Counted from the first letter of the stretch, positions 20,035 through 30,709 are shown. The stretch is 33,904 nucleotides of DNA from Planctomycetaceae bacterium (GCA_947449135.1 CANFQO010000032.1:1-33904), one strand, 5' to 3'. Notes: generated by a model from the letters alone, not told the origin. Made by a program: numbers and translations.

Positions 20035-21496
20035 ATCGCTCCGGAAGACTGATCAGGCCCTCTCTCCGGCCGCGCTCCTCCCGCGCCGTCATTTTCTCTC
20101 CAATTCCAGCGGCAGCCTGGCGAGCGTCGCCTTCTCCTGGATGCTCGCCAACGAAGCCTCCGCGGCAACTCCCGGCCCGACGAACGCAGCCACCGGCTCC
20201 GGGCTCCACTTCCCCGCCAAGGCGAAGCGTGTCGTGCAGATCTTTTGCAGCGGCGGCGTCAGTCATCTCGAGACGTTCGATCCGAAGCCGGAGCTCGAGC
20301 GGTTGGACGGTAAGTCACTCGAAGGGAAGGGGGAGAACCTCGGTTTCTTCGGCCAGCCGGGGATGCTCATGAAGAGCGTCTACCCGTTCGCGAAGCATGG
20401 TGAGAGCGGGTCGTGGGTCAGCAGCCTCCTCCCGGGGCTTGCCAGCTGCGCTGACGATCTGTGCTTCATCCACTCGATGGTCGCCAAGAGCAACAACCAC
20501 ACGCCGGCAACGTTCCAGATGAACAGTGGCTTCACGCTCAACGGCTTCCCGTGCATGGGTGCCTGGTTGAGCTACGGCCTCGGGACGGTCAACGAGGATC
20601 TTCCTGCTTTCGTCGTTCTCCCCGATCCGCGCGGCCAGCCGGCTGGTGGATCGATCAACTGGACGAGCGGCTTCCTCCCTGCCAATCACCAGGGGGTGGC
20701 CTTTCGCACCGACGGTGGCGATCCGATCGCCGACCTCCGCACGCCCGCGGGGCTCTCTGCTATCGATCGCGTTGCCGACCTCCGGCTCCTCGAATCGATG
20801 AACGGCGATTTTGCTCGGCTCCATCCGGGTGACACCGACTTCGCCGCGAGGCTCCGCTCCTATGAGCTCGCCGCCCGGATGCAGGTGAGCATCCCCGAGG
20901 CGACCGATTTTGCCGACGAGCCGGAGACCATCCGTGAGCTCTACGGGATCGACGACCCGACGAATAAAGGCTTCTCGCGCAACTGCCTCATGGCCCGCCG
21001 GCTCCTCGAACGGGGCGTGCGGTTCGTGCAGCTTTTCAACGGCGGCTCATTCGGCAGCCCGCGGATCAACTGGGACGGCCACGAGAACATGAAGGAGAAC
21101 CACGACACCCAGGCCGCCACGATGGATCGCCCCGTCGCGGCGCTGATCAAGGATCTCAAGGACCGTGGCATGCTCGACGACACGCTCGTCGTCTGGTCGA
21201 CCGAGTTTGGCCGCAGCCCCGTCACTCAAGGGATCGGCGCTACCGGCCGCGACCATCACCCCAAGGCCTTCACGTGCTTCCTCGCCGGTGCCGGCGTCAA
21301 AGGGGGCCACCATCACGGCGCGACCGATGACGTCGGCTACAGCGTCGTCGAGGACGAGGTGACGATCCCCGATTTCCACGCCACGATCCTCCACCTTCTC
21401 GGCATCGACCACGAGAAGCTCACCTACTACCACAACGGCGTCAATCGGCGTCTCACCGACGTTCACGGAAAGTGCATTCGTGGCATCCTCTCCTGA
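20024..21496 (+). CDS. DUF1501 protein with Tat signal
   Basis: About 490 residues, alkaline phosphatase/sulfatase-like fold (DUF1501). The ATG at 20024 overlaps the upstream PSD1 gene by 11 nt and is preferred over 19973 because the Tat signal then sits near the N-terminus: LPRRHFLSNSSGSLASVAFSWML with the twin Arg at about residues 21-22. Family blocks follow: VVQIFCSGGVSHLETFDPKP, RFVQLFNGGSF, WSTEFGRSP, GRDHHPKAFTCFLAGAGVKGG and a C-terminal DFHATILHLLGIDHEKLTY. Length is typical. It is expected in the periplasm as partner of the cytochrome/DUF1553 protein; no enzymatic activity is established for the family. It converges on the DUF1254 gene; 21497-21612 contains nothing clear. Confidence 0.92.
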   Translation: MPDESLRKTDQALSPAALLPRRHFLSNSSGSLASVAFSWMLANEASAATPGPTNAATGSGLHFPAKAKRVVQIFCSGGVSHLETFDPKPELERLDGKSLEGKGENLGFFGQPGMLMKSVYPFAKHGESGSWVSSLLPGLASCADDLCFIHSMVAKSNNHTPATFQMNSGFTLNGFPCMGAWLSYGLGTVNEDLPAFVVLPDPRGQPAGGSINWTSGFLPANHQGVAFRTDGGDPIADLRTPAGLSAIDRVADLRLLESMNGDFARLHPGDTDFAARLRSYELAARMQVSIPEATDFADEPETIRELYGIDDPTNKGFSRNCLMARRLLERGVRFVQLFNGGSFGSPRINWDGHENMKENHDTQAATMDRPVAALIKDLKDRGMLDDTLVVWSTEFGRSPVTQGIGATGRDHHPKAFTCFLAGAGVKGGHHHGATDDVGYSVVEDEVTIPDFHATILHLLGIDHEKLTYYHNGVNRRLTDVHGKCIRGILS

Positions 21497-21612
21497 CCGG
21501 GGCCTCCCCTGGCCGGATTGATCGGCTCGAACCGCCACGCCGCCGCCCGTCTCTCCCGCCCGTGGCCGGCCGCCGAGGTGGCACCGCACGTTGTTTTCGT
21601 GCTCCGCATGAC

Positions 21613-23085
<1,473 letters not shown>

Positions 23086-23128
23086 GAGTGCCTCCCGGCG
23101 GATGTGTCTGAAAATCGTTGTTGCAAGG

Positions 23129-24661
23129 TCACGGCATCTTCTCGATGTCGCCCGGCTTCCAGCTCTTGGTGATGGCGGCTTCGGTCGGGCCGTAGAGACG
23201 AAGGACGGCGAAGTAGCCCTTGCCGGGCACCGTTGCGAGCCAGTTTCCCTCCTTGCCGGCGGGCGATGTGGGCCCGAGGAAGAGGTCCGTGCTGCCGTCG
23301 GCGTTCTGCGCCGGGGTGTCGCGTGACCCGAGCGACGGGAACGGCTGGCCGTTGGCGAGCCCCGATCCGTTTTCGGCCTCGTAGAGCGTCACCGACCAGA
23401 AGTTGGCGGCCGGGATGTCGCGAGGCAGACGAAGGCGGTAGCTGCTGCCACCCGACAGGTTCGCACCGCTGCTGTCGACGAAGGCGATCATGTACTTGGC
23501 GCCCCTGCCGGGAGACTGTGACAGCATTCCGGGGCTGACCGAGTAGTAGTTGGTGAAGAACCAGATCCGAGCATCGAGGTCGAGATACCCGCCTGCCACC
23601 CTGCGCCAGCCGAGATCGAAAGGCCCGCCGAGATTCTCTGGGGTCGCGTCGGCCATGGGATTGATCCACCGCCGATCGGGATAGATCCGCAGGGAACGGC
23701 CGGCGACCACATCTTCAAAGCCGATGACGCGGCTCATCTTGAAAGCCGTCCTCGCGGCGTGATCGAGGATCGCCCGTGTCTTTGCGTCGGGCTCGAAGGG
23801 CCGGCCCTTGGCAATGCCGATCGATGCCAGCATGCCGAGCGAATCGGAGTCGGCGAGACCGGCGCTCTCGCTCTCCACCAGTTTCTTGAGTTCGTCGAAG
23901 GCGGTGCCGTCGCTGATCGGCAGCATGTTGACCGGCACACCGGAGGCATCGGGAAACTGCATCGGCCTGGCGTTTTGTCTGCCGTTGAGCGGATAGATCT
24001 TCGACTGTTCGATGAGCGCGACGGCTGGCGTCAGGTTCTTCGGGTCTTGATAGAACGCTCGTAGGAAGACGAAGACGTTGTTGGTCGGCGAACGGTAGAC
24101 GAAAAAACCGTCCGGTACCGGCCCCTCGTAGCCGGGCGGCAGTAGCAGAAAGTTTCCACCCTTGCCGGCGTCGGGACCCGGCAGGCCAACGTCTCCAAAG
24201 AACCTGCCGCCATCGACCGGGATTGGCCGCTGCCAGGCATCGAGCAGAATGCCCTGGAGGTTGGGCGGAGCCTCGAACACCAGCGGACCGTCCTTGCCGA
24301 GGTCGACGTAGCCCATCGCGTAGATGACATCGGAGTTGGGGGTCGTGATCAGCGTCTTGGCGTCGAGCCGCTGCTTCCAGACCGGGAGCACGTCGTAGCC
24401 TGCGCCAAAGACTTTTTCCGAGCCGACCTTCATTCCGAGCGTGTTGATCAGCGGCAGGGCCCAGAGATAGGCCTGCGTCGCGCGTTGGAACAGCAGCTCG
24501 TCTCGTAGGGTGCGGGCGGTCTCCTCAGTCGGCCTGTTCTCCGCGAACGGCAGGCTGCTGAGTGCCTCGAAGCGGGTAGCCTGAGCCAACGCCGGCCCGG
24601 CGTGGATGAACGCGGCAGCGACCGCACTGACAAGGAGCAGGTGCATGCGTGGGGTGTTCAT
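23129..24661 (-). CDS. Exported DUF1254/DUF1214 protein, copy 1
   Basis: A 510-residue secreted protein with signal peptide (HLLLVSAVAAAFIHAGPALAQ, cleavage after ALA, about residue 26). DUF1254 signatures are at about 55-180 (QRATQAYLWALPLINTLG; TTPNSDVIYAMGYVDLGKDG) and the DUF1214 block at about 400-505 (IPAANFWSVTLYEAENGSG; NWLATVPGKGYFAVLRLYGPTEAAITKSW). It is a paralogue of the following gene (21613-23085), probably from tandem duplication, and lies 59 nt downstream of an acyl-CoA dehydrogenase-like gene on the same strand. Ribosome site weak. Function unknown; two diverged copies side by side suggest they form a hetero-oligomer or act on related substrates. Confidence 0.88.
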   Translation of the reverse strand: MNTPRMHLLLVSAVAAAFIHAGPALAQATRFEALSSLPFAENRPTEETARTLRDELLFQRATQAYLWALPLINTLGMKVGSEKVFGAGYDVLPVWKQRLDAKTLITTPNSDVIYAMGYVDLGKDGPLVFEAPPNLQGILLDAWQRPIPVDGGRFFGDVGLPGPDAGKGGNFLLLPPGYEGPVPDGFFVYRSPTNNVFVFLRAFYQDPKNLTPAVALIEQSKIYPLNGRQNARPMQFPDASGVPVNMLPISDGTAFDELKKLVESESAGLADSDSLGMLASIGIAKGRPFEPDAKTRAILDHAARTAFKMSRVIGFEDVVAGRSLRIYPDRRWINPMADATPENLGGPFDLGWRRVAGGYLDLDARIWFFTNYYSVSPGMLSQSPGRGAKYMIAFVDSSGANLSGGSSYRLRLPRDIPAANFWSVTLYEAENGSGLANGQPFPSLGSRDTPAQNADGSTDLFLGPTSPAGKEGNWLATVPGKGYFAVLRLYGPTEAAITKSWKPGDIEKMP

Positions 24662-24720
24662 GGCGCTGTCTCGTCCGTAAGTGCGAGCGAAAATGTCTCA
24701 CAAAACGAATAACGATCCTG

Positions 24721-25779
24721 CTACGGACTGCCAAGCCCGGCCAGTTCGCACATGACGGCGGTCGAGACCGACTGCGGGCAGCTCCAGACCATAAAAAACA
24801 GCGACTCGCGGACGAGCCGCTCCGCCGGGTGGCCGGCCACGAAGCCTGCCCCCTTCGAGGCGGTCAGCGCGGCCTGCGCGGCCCGAACCACCAGCCCGTT
24901 GGCATGGGCCCGGAGCTGGTCACGCTCGGCTGGTTCGATGCCGTGCTCGGCGGCCGTGTCGAGTCGCTGCGCAAGTTCATCCACCTCGGCCCGCAGGCCG
25001 GCGGCCACGGGGTGGAGTGCCGATCGTGCGTGGGCCTCGTCGTCGATGATCGCAATGGAAGCCCGGGTGGCACCCACCGCCAGCGCCGTGGTCGCCAGAC
25101 CGCCCGTCCTCACCCCCGCTTCGGCCGGTACGATCACGTCGGCCGGCTCGACATCACGGAAGGCCACGCTCGAGGTGCGGCTTCCGGAAAGGGCGAGCAG
25201 ATGCAGCGGCGGCGCGATGTCGAGGCCGGCCGCAGCGGTCGACACCACGAAGAAAAGCTGCTCGCCTGTCTCGGTCATGGCGCCGGTGACGAGCGTGTCG
25301 CTCGAGTCGGCGCCAGTCACCCAGGGGCAGAGTCCAGTGAGCCGCCAGGGGCCGTTGCTGCTGCGTGCTGCAACCAGCGCCGGTGAGCCGAGATGGCGGC
25401 GGCTCGTCGAGAGCTGCGAGATGCCGACCGTGGTCGGCATTTCGCCGCGGGCCAGGGCAGGCAGCCGACGCCTGCGGATGGACTGTTCGCCACCCGCAAT
25501 GATCCTGCAGCCGCTGGCCCACTGGGAGAGGACGAGCGCCGTGGTTAGGCAACGGGTTGCGATGGCGGTCAACAGCGTGAGAAGAGCCGGCTCGCCGGCC
25601 TCGGTCCCGCCGCAGTCTGCGGGGATGAATCCCGCCAACGCACCGGATCGCGCCAGGGTCGTGAAAGCGCCGCTTCTCCACGGGCCGACCTCGGCGGTCT
25701 GCGTCGCGAGCGCGGTTAACTCGTCGCAGAGGGCGGTCACCGCGACCGGATCGTGTTTTTGGAATCCTGGCTTGAACAT
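24721..25779 (-). CDS. Acyl-CoA dehydrogenase-like flavoprotein
   Basis: A 352-residue protein, somewhat short for acyl-CoA dehydrogenases (about 380). The N-terminal helical domain ends in the family block LAGFIPADCGGTEAGEPALL (48-67). A middle beta-domain contains GISQLSTSRRHLG and LLALSGSRTSSVAFRDVEPADVIVP. The C-terminal helical bundle ends with LVRESLFFMVWSCPQ. The usual C-terminal catalytic Glu motif (Tyr-Glu-Gly-Thr) is not seen, so the reaction may differ, as in flavin monooxygenase relatives of this fold. The ATG at 25779 is inferred; the frame runs upstream to 27213, but that part is only the antisense of glgP. CATAAT lies 6 nt before the ATG and no Shine-Dalgarno is present. It leads the DUF1254 genes. 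Confidence 0.75.
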   Translation of the reverse strand: MFKPGFQKHDPVAVTALCDELTALATQTAEVGPWRSGAFTTLARSGALAGFIPADCGGTEAGEPALLTLLTAIATRCLTTALVLSQWASGCRIIAGGEQSIRRRRLPALARGEMPTTVGISQLSTSRRHLGSPALVAARSSNGPWRLTGLCPWVTGADSSDTLVTGAMTETGEQLFFVVSTAAAGLDIAPPLHLLALSGSRTSSVAFRDVEPADVIVPAEAGVRTGGLATTALAVGATRASIAIIDDEAHARSALHPVAAGLRAEVDELAQRLDTAAEHGIEPAERDQLRAHANGLVVRAAQAALTASKGAGFVAGHPAERLVRESLFFMVWSCPQSVSTAVMCELAGLGSP

Positions 25780-25785
25780 GTCGCC

Positions 25786-25791
25786 ATTATG
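25786..25791 (-). promoter_or_regulatory. Possible -10 box directly before the acyl-CoA dehydrogenase-like start
   Basis: CATAAT on the minus strand lies 6 nt before the ATG at 25779, matching TATAAT in five of six positions. Transcription would then begin at about the start codon. No Shine-Dalgarno is visible. Confidence 0.3.
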
Positions 25792-25840
25792 CAGGGAGAA
25801 GGTCATGCCGGGCGGGGGTCGCCTGAAAATCGCCGGGCTG

Positions 25841-25846
25841 TATACT
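25841..25846 (+). promoter_or_regulatory. Possible -10 box for glgP
   Basis: TATACT, five of six matches to consensus and directly preceded by TG, lies 56 nt before the glgP ATG in the 123-nt divergent gap. No convincing -35 hexamer is seen at the usual distance. Confidence 0.4.
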
Positions 25847-25902
25847 CCGGGTCCTTCTGGCAGGTTCCCCCCACCTCTCCACATCACGTCCGGAGCCACA
25901 CC

Positions 25903-28146
25903 ATGAGCCAGGCTGAAGAAGTCGGCGCCACCAGTGCGTCCAGAAGTTCCGCTGCAGCGTCTGTCACAAGCCTCCCGCAGCACGCCCCGCCGCGGTTGGA
26001 CGAGCTGTCGCCCCAGAATCTCTACGACAAGTGCATGGCCTTGGCCCGCAATCTCTGGTGGAGCTGGCATCCGGAGGTGACCAACCTTTTCCGCGAGCTC
26101 GACCCGATCCGCTGGCGTCAGCTCGACCACAACCCGATCGCGCTGCTTGCCGAGTTCACCCCGGAACGGCTGGAGGCGCGGGCCGCCGAGTTGGTGCTCT
26201 ACAGCCGGATTAATCAGGCGTATCGCCGGCTCAAGGAATACATGGCAGGGGAATCGACCTGGAGCAACGTGCACGCCGGTGTGCTCGGCTCGAAGCCGGT
26301 GGTCTATTTTTCCGCTGAGTTCGGCATCCACGAATCGGTGCCGATTTATTCCGGCGGCTTGGGCGTGCTCTCGGGCGACCACATCAAGAGTGCCAGCGGC
26401 CTGGGCATTCCGCTGATCGCGGTGGGTTTGTTCTATGACCAGGGCTACTTCAAGCAGCAGCTCGACATCGACGGTTACCAGCACGAGGAATATCTGCAAT
26501 CGCGGACCGAGGCATTGCCGATCGAACCGGCACTCGGCGCCGACGGCAAGCCGATTACCGTGCAGATCGATACGCGTTCGGGACCGATTTTCGCCAAGGT
26601 CTGGAAGATGGCGGTGGGCCGCATCAACCTCTTCCTGCTCGACTCCGATGTCGAGGTGAACAATCCGGAAGACCGCGAACTGACAAGCCGTCTCTACGGA
26701 GGCGATTCGCGGCTGCGGATCCGGCAGGAACTCGTGCTGGGCGTCGGCGGCGTGCGGGCGATCCGGGCGATGGGGATCGTGCCCGGCGTCTACCATCTCA
26801 ACGAGGGGCATTCGGTATTCGCCACGCTGGAGGCCGTCCGCGGCCGGATGGAGCGGGATGGCTACTCGTTCGATGATGCGGTTCGCAGAGTGGCCCGGCA
26901 GACGGTGTTCACGACACACACGCCGGTGCCGGCCGGCCACGACCGGTTCGACGGCGGTCTGATCGAGGAATACCTCGGCCCGATGCGGGATGCGCTGGGC
27001 ATTTCCCACGACCAGCTCATGGGGCTGGGACGGGTCGAACCCCACAACAACAGCGAGCCGTTCTGCATGACGGTGCTGGGACTGAAGATGTCCCGGCGGG
27101 CGAATGCCGTCAGTGCATTGCACGGCCATGTAAGCCGCAAGATGTGGTCGGGCCTCTGGCCGTGGCGGGTGGAGGAGGAGGTGCCGATCGGCCACATCAC
27201 CAACGGCGTGCATGTGCCGAGTTGGCTCTCATGGCAGATGCTCCAGCTCTACGACCGCATCTTCCCCTCCAACTGGTTCCGCCGGATGGGCGAGCCCGAT
27301 ATCTGGCAGAAGATCCACGAGTGTGACCCGGGCGAACTCTGGGAGACGCACTACGCGCTCAAGAACCTACTCCTGCAGTTCGTGCGGCGGCGGCTGGCGC
27401 GGCAGTGCCGGCGGCGAGGTGAGTGCGACGAGGCCGTGGAGTCGGCACGTTCGGTGCTCGATCCGAACATTCTGACGATCGGCTTCGCGCGGCGGTTCGC
27501 CACCTACAAGCGGGCAGATCTCGTGCTCGCGGATCTTGATCGTCTCTACGGGCTGATCAGCAACGCCGAGCGGCCGATCCAGATCATCTATGCAGGCAAA
27601 TCGCATCCGGCCGACGAACCTGGCAAGGCGTTGATCCGCAAGATTGCAAACCTCCGGCATGACAACCGCTTCGCCGGCCGCGTCGTCTTCGTGGAAGACT
27701 ACGACATCAACGTCTGTCGGCACCTGATCCAGGGCGTGGACGTGTGGCTCAACAACCCGCGACGACCGCTCGAAGCCTCGGGAACGAGCGGCCAAAAGGT
27801 TGTCTACAACGGCGGCCTCAACTGCTCGATTCTCGACGGCTGGTGGGCGGAAGCCTTCGACGGTCGGAACGGCTTCGCCATCGGCCGAGGCGAGACCCAT
27901 GCCAATGACGAGATCACCGATCGTCGCGACGGTGAGGCGCTCTACAAGGTGCTCGAGCAGGAGGTGATCCCGCTTTTCTATGACCGCGACAGCGACGGCC
28001 TGCCGCGGGCATGGATCAGGATGATGATGAACTCGATCAGTTCACTCGCGTGGCGGTTCAGTGCGCACCGTATGGTGATGGACTACGCGCGGATGTGTTA
28101 CGTGCCGGCCGCCGGTGGCGTGTCGTCCGACATGCACAGCCGGTGA
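25903..28146 (+). CDS. glgP: Alpha-glucan (glycogen) phosphorylase
   Basis: A 747-residue cytosolic enzyme that releases glucose-1-phosphate from glycogen or maltodextrin. It belongs to the DUF3417-headed subgroup seen in Thermotoga and actinobacteria rather than the animal/E. coli type: the N-terminus has LARNLWWSWHPE (about 47-58), the mark of that group. Further landmarks are VYFSAEFGIHESVPIYSGGLGVLSGDH, VYHLNEGHS, TTHTPVPAGHDRF and GFARRFATYKRADL. EASGTSGQKVVYNGGLN contains Lys632, the pyridoxal-phosphate lysine. The ATG at 25903 begins a Ser/Ala-rich leader of about 30 residues before the conserved region. It diverges from the acyl-CoA dehydrogenase-like gene and converges on the gene at 28165 with an 18-nt gap. 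Confidence 0.95.
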   Translation: MSQAEEVGATSASRSSAAASVTSLPQHAPPRLDELSPQNLYDKCMALARNLWWSWHPEVTNLFRELDPIRWRQLDHNPIALLAEFTPERLEARAAELVLYSRINQAYRRLKEYMAGESTWSNVHAGVLGSKPVVYFSAEFGIHESVPIYSGGLGVLSGDHIKSASGLGIPLIAVGLFYDQGYFKQQLDIDGYQHEEYLQSRTEALPIEPALGADGKPITVQIDTRSGPIFAKVWKMAVGRINLFLLDSDVEVNNPEDRELTSRLYGGDSRLRIRQELVLGVGGVRAIRAMGIVPGVYHLNEGHSVFATLEAVRGRMERDGYSFDDAVRRVARQTVFTTHTPVPAGHDRFDGGLIEEYLGPMRDALGISHDQLMGLGRVEPHNNSEPFCMTVLGLKMSRRANAVSALHGHVSRKMWSGLWPWRVEEEVPIGHITNGVHVPSWLSWQMLQLYDRIFPSNWFRRMGEPDIWQKIHECDPGELWETHYALKNLLLQFVRRRLARQCRRRGECDEAVESARSVLDPNILTIGFARRFATYKRADLVLADLDRLYGLISNAERPIQIIYAGKSHPADEPGKALIRKIANLRHDNRFAGRVVFVEDYDINVCRHLIQGVDVWLNNPRRPLEASGTSGQKVVYNGGLNCSILDGWWAEAFDGRNGFAIGRGETHANDEITDRRDGEALYKVLEQEVIPLFYDRDSDGLPRAWIRMMMNSISSLAWRFSAHRMVMDYARMCYVPAAGGVSSDMHSR

Positions 28147-28164
28147 CCCAGAGCGAGGGCCAAG

Positions 28165-29115
28165 TCAGCGTTCCGCTGAGCGGAGCGTGCGGAGGCTGGC
28201 GATCGCGGCGTCGAGTTCGGTGGTGAGACGATCGAGGACTTCCTTCGAATAGGTGGGCACGTCGGCGGCGGTCCGCAGGGAAGTGGACCAGTCGACGCGT
28301 TGGCCGGGAGGCAGGTCCTCCACGGCAAACGCCCGCTTCGTGGGAAGTCCGAAGGCGAATCGTCCGCCATCGACATGGATGGGCCGCTCTTCACGGGTGC
28401 CGCCGTCGATCAGCCGCAGCGGTTCCTCGACTGGAACAATGCCACCGTCGTCGGTGATGGCCATCAGCCATGCGCATGTCGAACAGGCGCCCGATTGTGG
28501 GTCAATTCGCACCAGGTGCCGGACGACGAGGTCTTCGTGCTCGTCGCCCCGAAGCATGAGCGTGGGCACGTCGAACACGACTGCTGTTTCGTGTTTGCCG
28601 ACACAGGTGATCTCTCCGAGGTTCTTATGCTTGGCGTTCAGCACCTGTCTCCCGAGGAAGTCGAGCGAAAGGCCCTCGGTCGTGGCATCGGGCGCGACCA
28701 CGGTCAGTCGGTCGTTCACCGACACGCAGTTGCCGACACCGACCTCGACGAGTTCGTGCCGAGGAGCTTCCCCGCCGTCGGACTGCGGCTCGACCGGTCG
28801 CACGGTGGCGAGAATTGCGAACGTGAATCCGGTGACGGTTTCCTTGATGGATTCGGAGACATCGTCGGTATCGCCGCTGGCGAACCGCGTCGTGGCGAGG
28901 AGCACGATCCGGTTCCAGCGGTCACGCTCGGAATCGTCCACCGACGTGCCGGCCTCAATGACCGCGATGGGCACGGGTGTGGGCGACGAATCCTTCGCGA
29001 ATGCGGACATGAACGGGCAGAGGCAGGCCAGTGTCATGATCACCATGCCGACACAGGCAGTTGGCCGGTTGCCTGCTGACTGTCGGTGCGACGGATGATT
29101 TCCAGTTCGAACCAC
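28165..29115 (-). CDS. Exported protein of unknown function
   Basis: A 316-residue protein, not recognised. The start is a GTG at 29115, supported by AGAGGAG 7 nt upstream; an internal ATG at 29046 would give a shorter signal peptide but has no ribosome site. With the GTG start there is a 23-residue positively charged lead, then a hydrophobic segment MVIMTLACLCPFMSAFA and probable cleavage before Lys-Asp. The mature part looks beta-rich (IAVIEAGTSVDDSE, FTFAILATVRPVE, HLVRIDPQSG). It has scattered cysteines, including a CSTC pair near residue 220, which could form disulfides or bind a metal. It lies downstream of uvrC on the same strand after a 211-nt gap. Function cannot be inferred from its neighbours. 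Confidence 0.65.
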   Translation of the reverse strand: MVRTGNHPSHRQSAGNRPTACVGMVIMTLACLCPFMSAFAKDSSPTPVPIAVIEAGTSVDDSERDRWNRIVLLATTRFASGDTDDVSESIKETVTGFTFAILATVRPVEPQSDGGEAPRHELVEVGVGNCVSVNDRLTVVAPDATTEGLSLDFLGRQVLNAKHKNLGEITCVGKHETAVVFDVPTLMLRGDEHEDLVVRHLVRIDPQSGACSTCAWLMAITDDGGIVPVEEPLRLIDGGTREERPIHVDGGRFAFGLPTKRAFAVEDLPPGQRVDWSTSLRTAADVPTYSKEVLDRLTTELDAAIASLRTLRSAER

Positions 29116-29230
29116 GGCACCGCTCCTCTTTCCAACGAGCCGCGACGGTTTTCGCGCGGGGCGGAATCATGGGGAGGTGGCCCCTTCGAATCAAGAGAAA
29201 ATGGAGAAAGTCTCCCGGAGTGGCCTCCGT

Positions 29231-29244
29231 CGCGAAAATTCGCG
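29231..29244. repeat. Short palindrome in the uvrC downstream gap
   Basis: CGCGAA, AA, TTCGCG: perfect 6-bp arms around two bases, in the 211-nt gap between the uvrC stop and the next start on the minus strand. It may be a protein-binding site or a weak hairpin; no T-run follows it in the uvrC direction. Confidence 0.25.
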
Positions 29245-29326
29245 TTTGGCCCGTCAGCGGCCACACAGACGACATACGCAATCCGCCTGTCCCAGGATGT
29301 CGCGGCCGGTCTTCAGAACGGTCGGC

Positions 29327-30709
29327 TCAGCGATCCTCGTCGAACGACCGTTTGCTACGGAGCAGGTGGTGGTAGTGCTGCGCGAAGCGGTGGGCCTCAT
29401 CCCGCACGTATTCCAGCAGTCGCAGTGAATAGGAATCCCGCGACAGCCGCAGCGGCTCGCTCCGGCCAGGCAGGAAGACCTCCTCCTCCCGCTTGGCCAG
29501 CGAGATCACGCAGGGAGCCTCGATCCCCAGCGACTCGAGTGCATCCATGGCCGCCGAGAGTTGCCCCTTGCCGCCGTCCACCAAGAAGATGTCCGGAAGC
29601 GGGGCCCCTTCGCGGACGAGCCGGGCAAACCGCCGTGACACCACCTCGTGAATGCTCTTGAAGTCGTCGATGCCTGCCACCGTCTTGATGCGATAGCGTT
29701 TGTAACCCGGCTTGAACGGCAGCCCGTCGATGAACTGCACAAGACTCGCGACCGTCTCGTTGCCGGCCAGATGGGCGATGTCGACCCCTTCGATCACACG
29801 CGGTGGCCGCGGCAGCCCGAGCACCTTCTCGAGGCCCGCCAGTCCCTTCTTCGGATCGACGAGAAATACCTCCGGCTGCACGTGCTCCTCCAGATCACCC
29901 CGCTGATCGAGCGTTTCCAGCAGCTGGATCTCATCGCGGAGCCGTGCGGCCTGTTCGAACTCGAGCCGGCCCGAGGCGGCGAGCATCTCCTGCTTCATCT
30001 CCTCGAGCAGGCGTTTCTTACCACCGTCGAGAAATGTCTTCAGACGGTTGATATCGCGACGGTACTCGTCTTTTGAGATCCGCAGATTGCAGGGTGCGGT
30101 GCACTGGTCGATCGAGGCGAGCAGGCATGGGCGGAACCACCGCCATTGCTCGTCGTTGGCATCGATGTCGAGCGAGCAAGTGCGGAATTTGAAGATCCGC
30201 TGCAGCACAACGATCGCGCCGCGGAGGCTGCCGGCGCTCGTGAACGGGCCGTAGAGCTTCACGCCCTTCTGCCGCGGAGTGCGAGTGAACTCGACCCGCG
30301 GAAAATCCTCGTGGGTCGTGATCTGCAGATAGGGGAATGTTTTGTCGTCCTTGAGGTCGGAGTTGAACCGCGGCTGCACATCCTTGACGAGCCGGCTTTC
30401 CAGCAGCAGGGCATCCACCTCGCTGTCGGCCTCCAGATAGTCGATGTCGCGGATCTCCTGCACGAGATCGGCGGTCCGGCGGTCCTGCTCGGCGGCCTTC
30501 AGAAAATAGCTTCCGGCCCGGGCCCGCAGGTTCTTCGCCTTGCCGACGTAGATCACGCGGCCGGCGGCATCTTTCATCAGATAGACGCCCGGCGTCTGCG
30601 GAAACGATTTCACTTTCTTCGCCGCTGCGGCCCGATCGCCAGTGGTCACCGTCTGATCGGTGTCGGCGGGGGTGGATTCGGCGGCGTCGGATGGGTCGTG
30701 GTCACTCAC
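29327..30709 (-). CDS. uvrC: UvrABC system protein C, short form
   Basis: A 460-residue excinuclease subunit that makes both incisions around DNA lesions in nucleotide excision repair. Present are the GIY-YIG nuclease (40-115: PGVYLMKD, VIYVGKAKNLRAR), the four cysteines expected to hold an iron-sulfur cluster (Cys178, 195, 203, 207), a UVR domain that contacts UvrB (about 223-260), and the RNase H-like nuclease with Asp310, Asp348/349, Asp378 (VDGGKGQL) and His440 (RDEAHRF). Compared with the usual ~600 residues, two parts are missing: about 100 residues between the UVR and RNase H domains, and the C-terminal helix-hairpin-helix DNA-binding domain after residue 460. The next frames downstream do not supply it. 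The start is a GTG at 30709 after TAGAAT plus 6 nt; a low-complexity acidic leader precedes the nuclease. Confidence 0.9.
   Translation of the reverse strand: MSDHDPSDAAESTPADTDQTVTTGDRAAAAKKVKSFPQTPGVYLMKDAAGRVIYVGKAKNLRARAGSYFLKAAEQDRRTADLVQEIRDIDYLEADSEVDALLLESRLVKDVQPRFNSDLKDDKTFPYLQITTHEDFPRVEFTRTPRQKGVKLYGPFTSAGSLRGAIVVLQRIFKFRTCSLDIDANDEQWRWFRPCLLASIDQCTAPCNLRISKDEYRRDINRLKTFLDGGKKRLLEEMKQEMLAASGRLEFEQAARLRDEIQLLETLDQRGDLEEHVQPEVFLVDPKKGLAGLEKVLGLPRPPRVIEGVDIAHLAGNETVASLVQFIDGLPFKPGYKRYRIKTVAGIDDFKSIHEVVSRRFARLVREGAPLPDIFLVDGGKGQLSAAMDALESLGIEAPCVISLAKREEEVFLPGRSEPLRLSRDSYSLRLLEYVRDEAHRFAQHYHHLLRSKRSFDEDR

Noticed and set aside
24752-25906. 384-codon plus-strand open frame
   Set aside because: Antisense to the acyl-CoA dehydrogenase-like gene; its composition is low-complexity Ala/Arg/Ser and nothing is recognised.
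25807-27213. Upstream extension of the acyl-CoA dehydrogenase-like frame
   Set aside because: The extra residues are only the reverse complement of glgP and contain no flavoprotein motif. The gene is taken to start at 25779.
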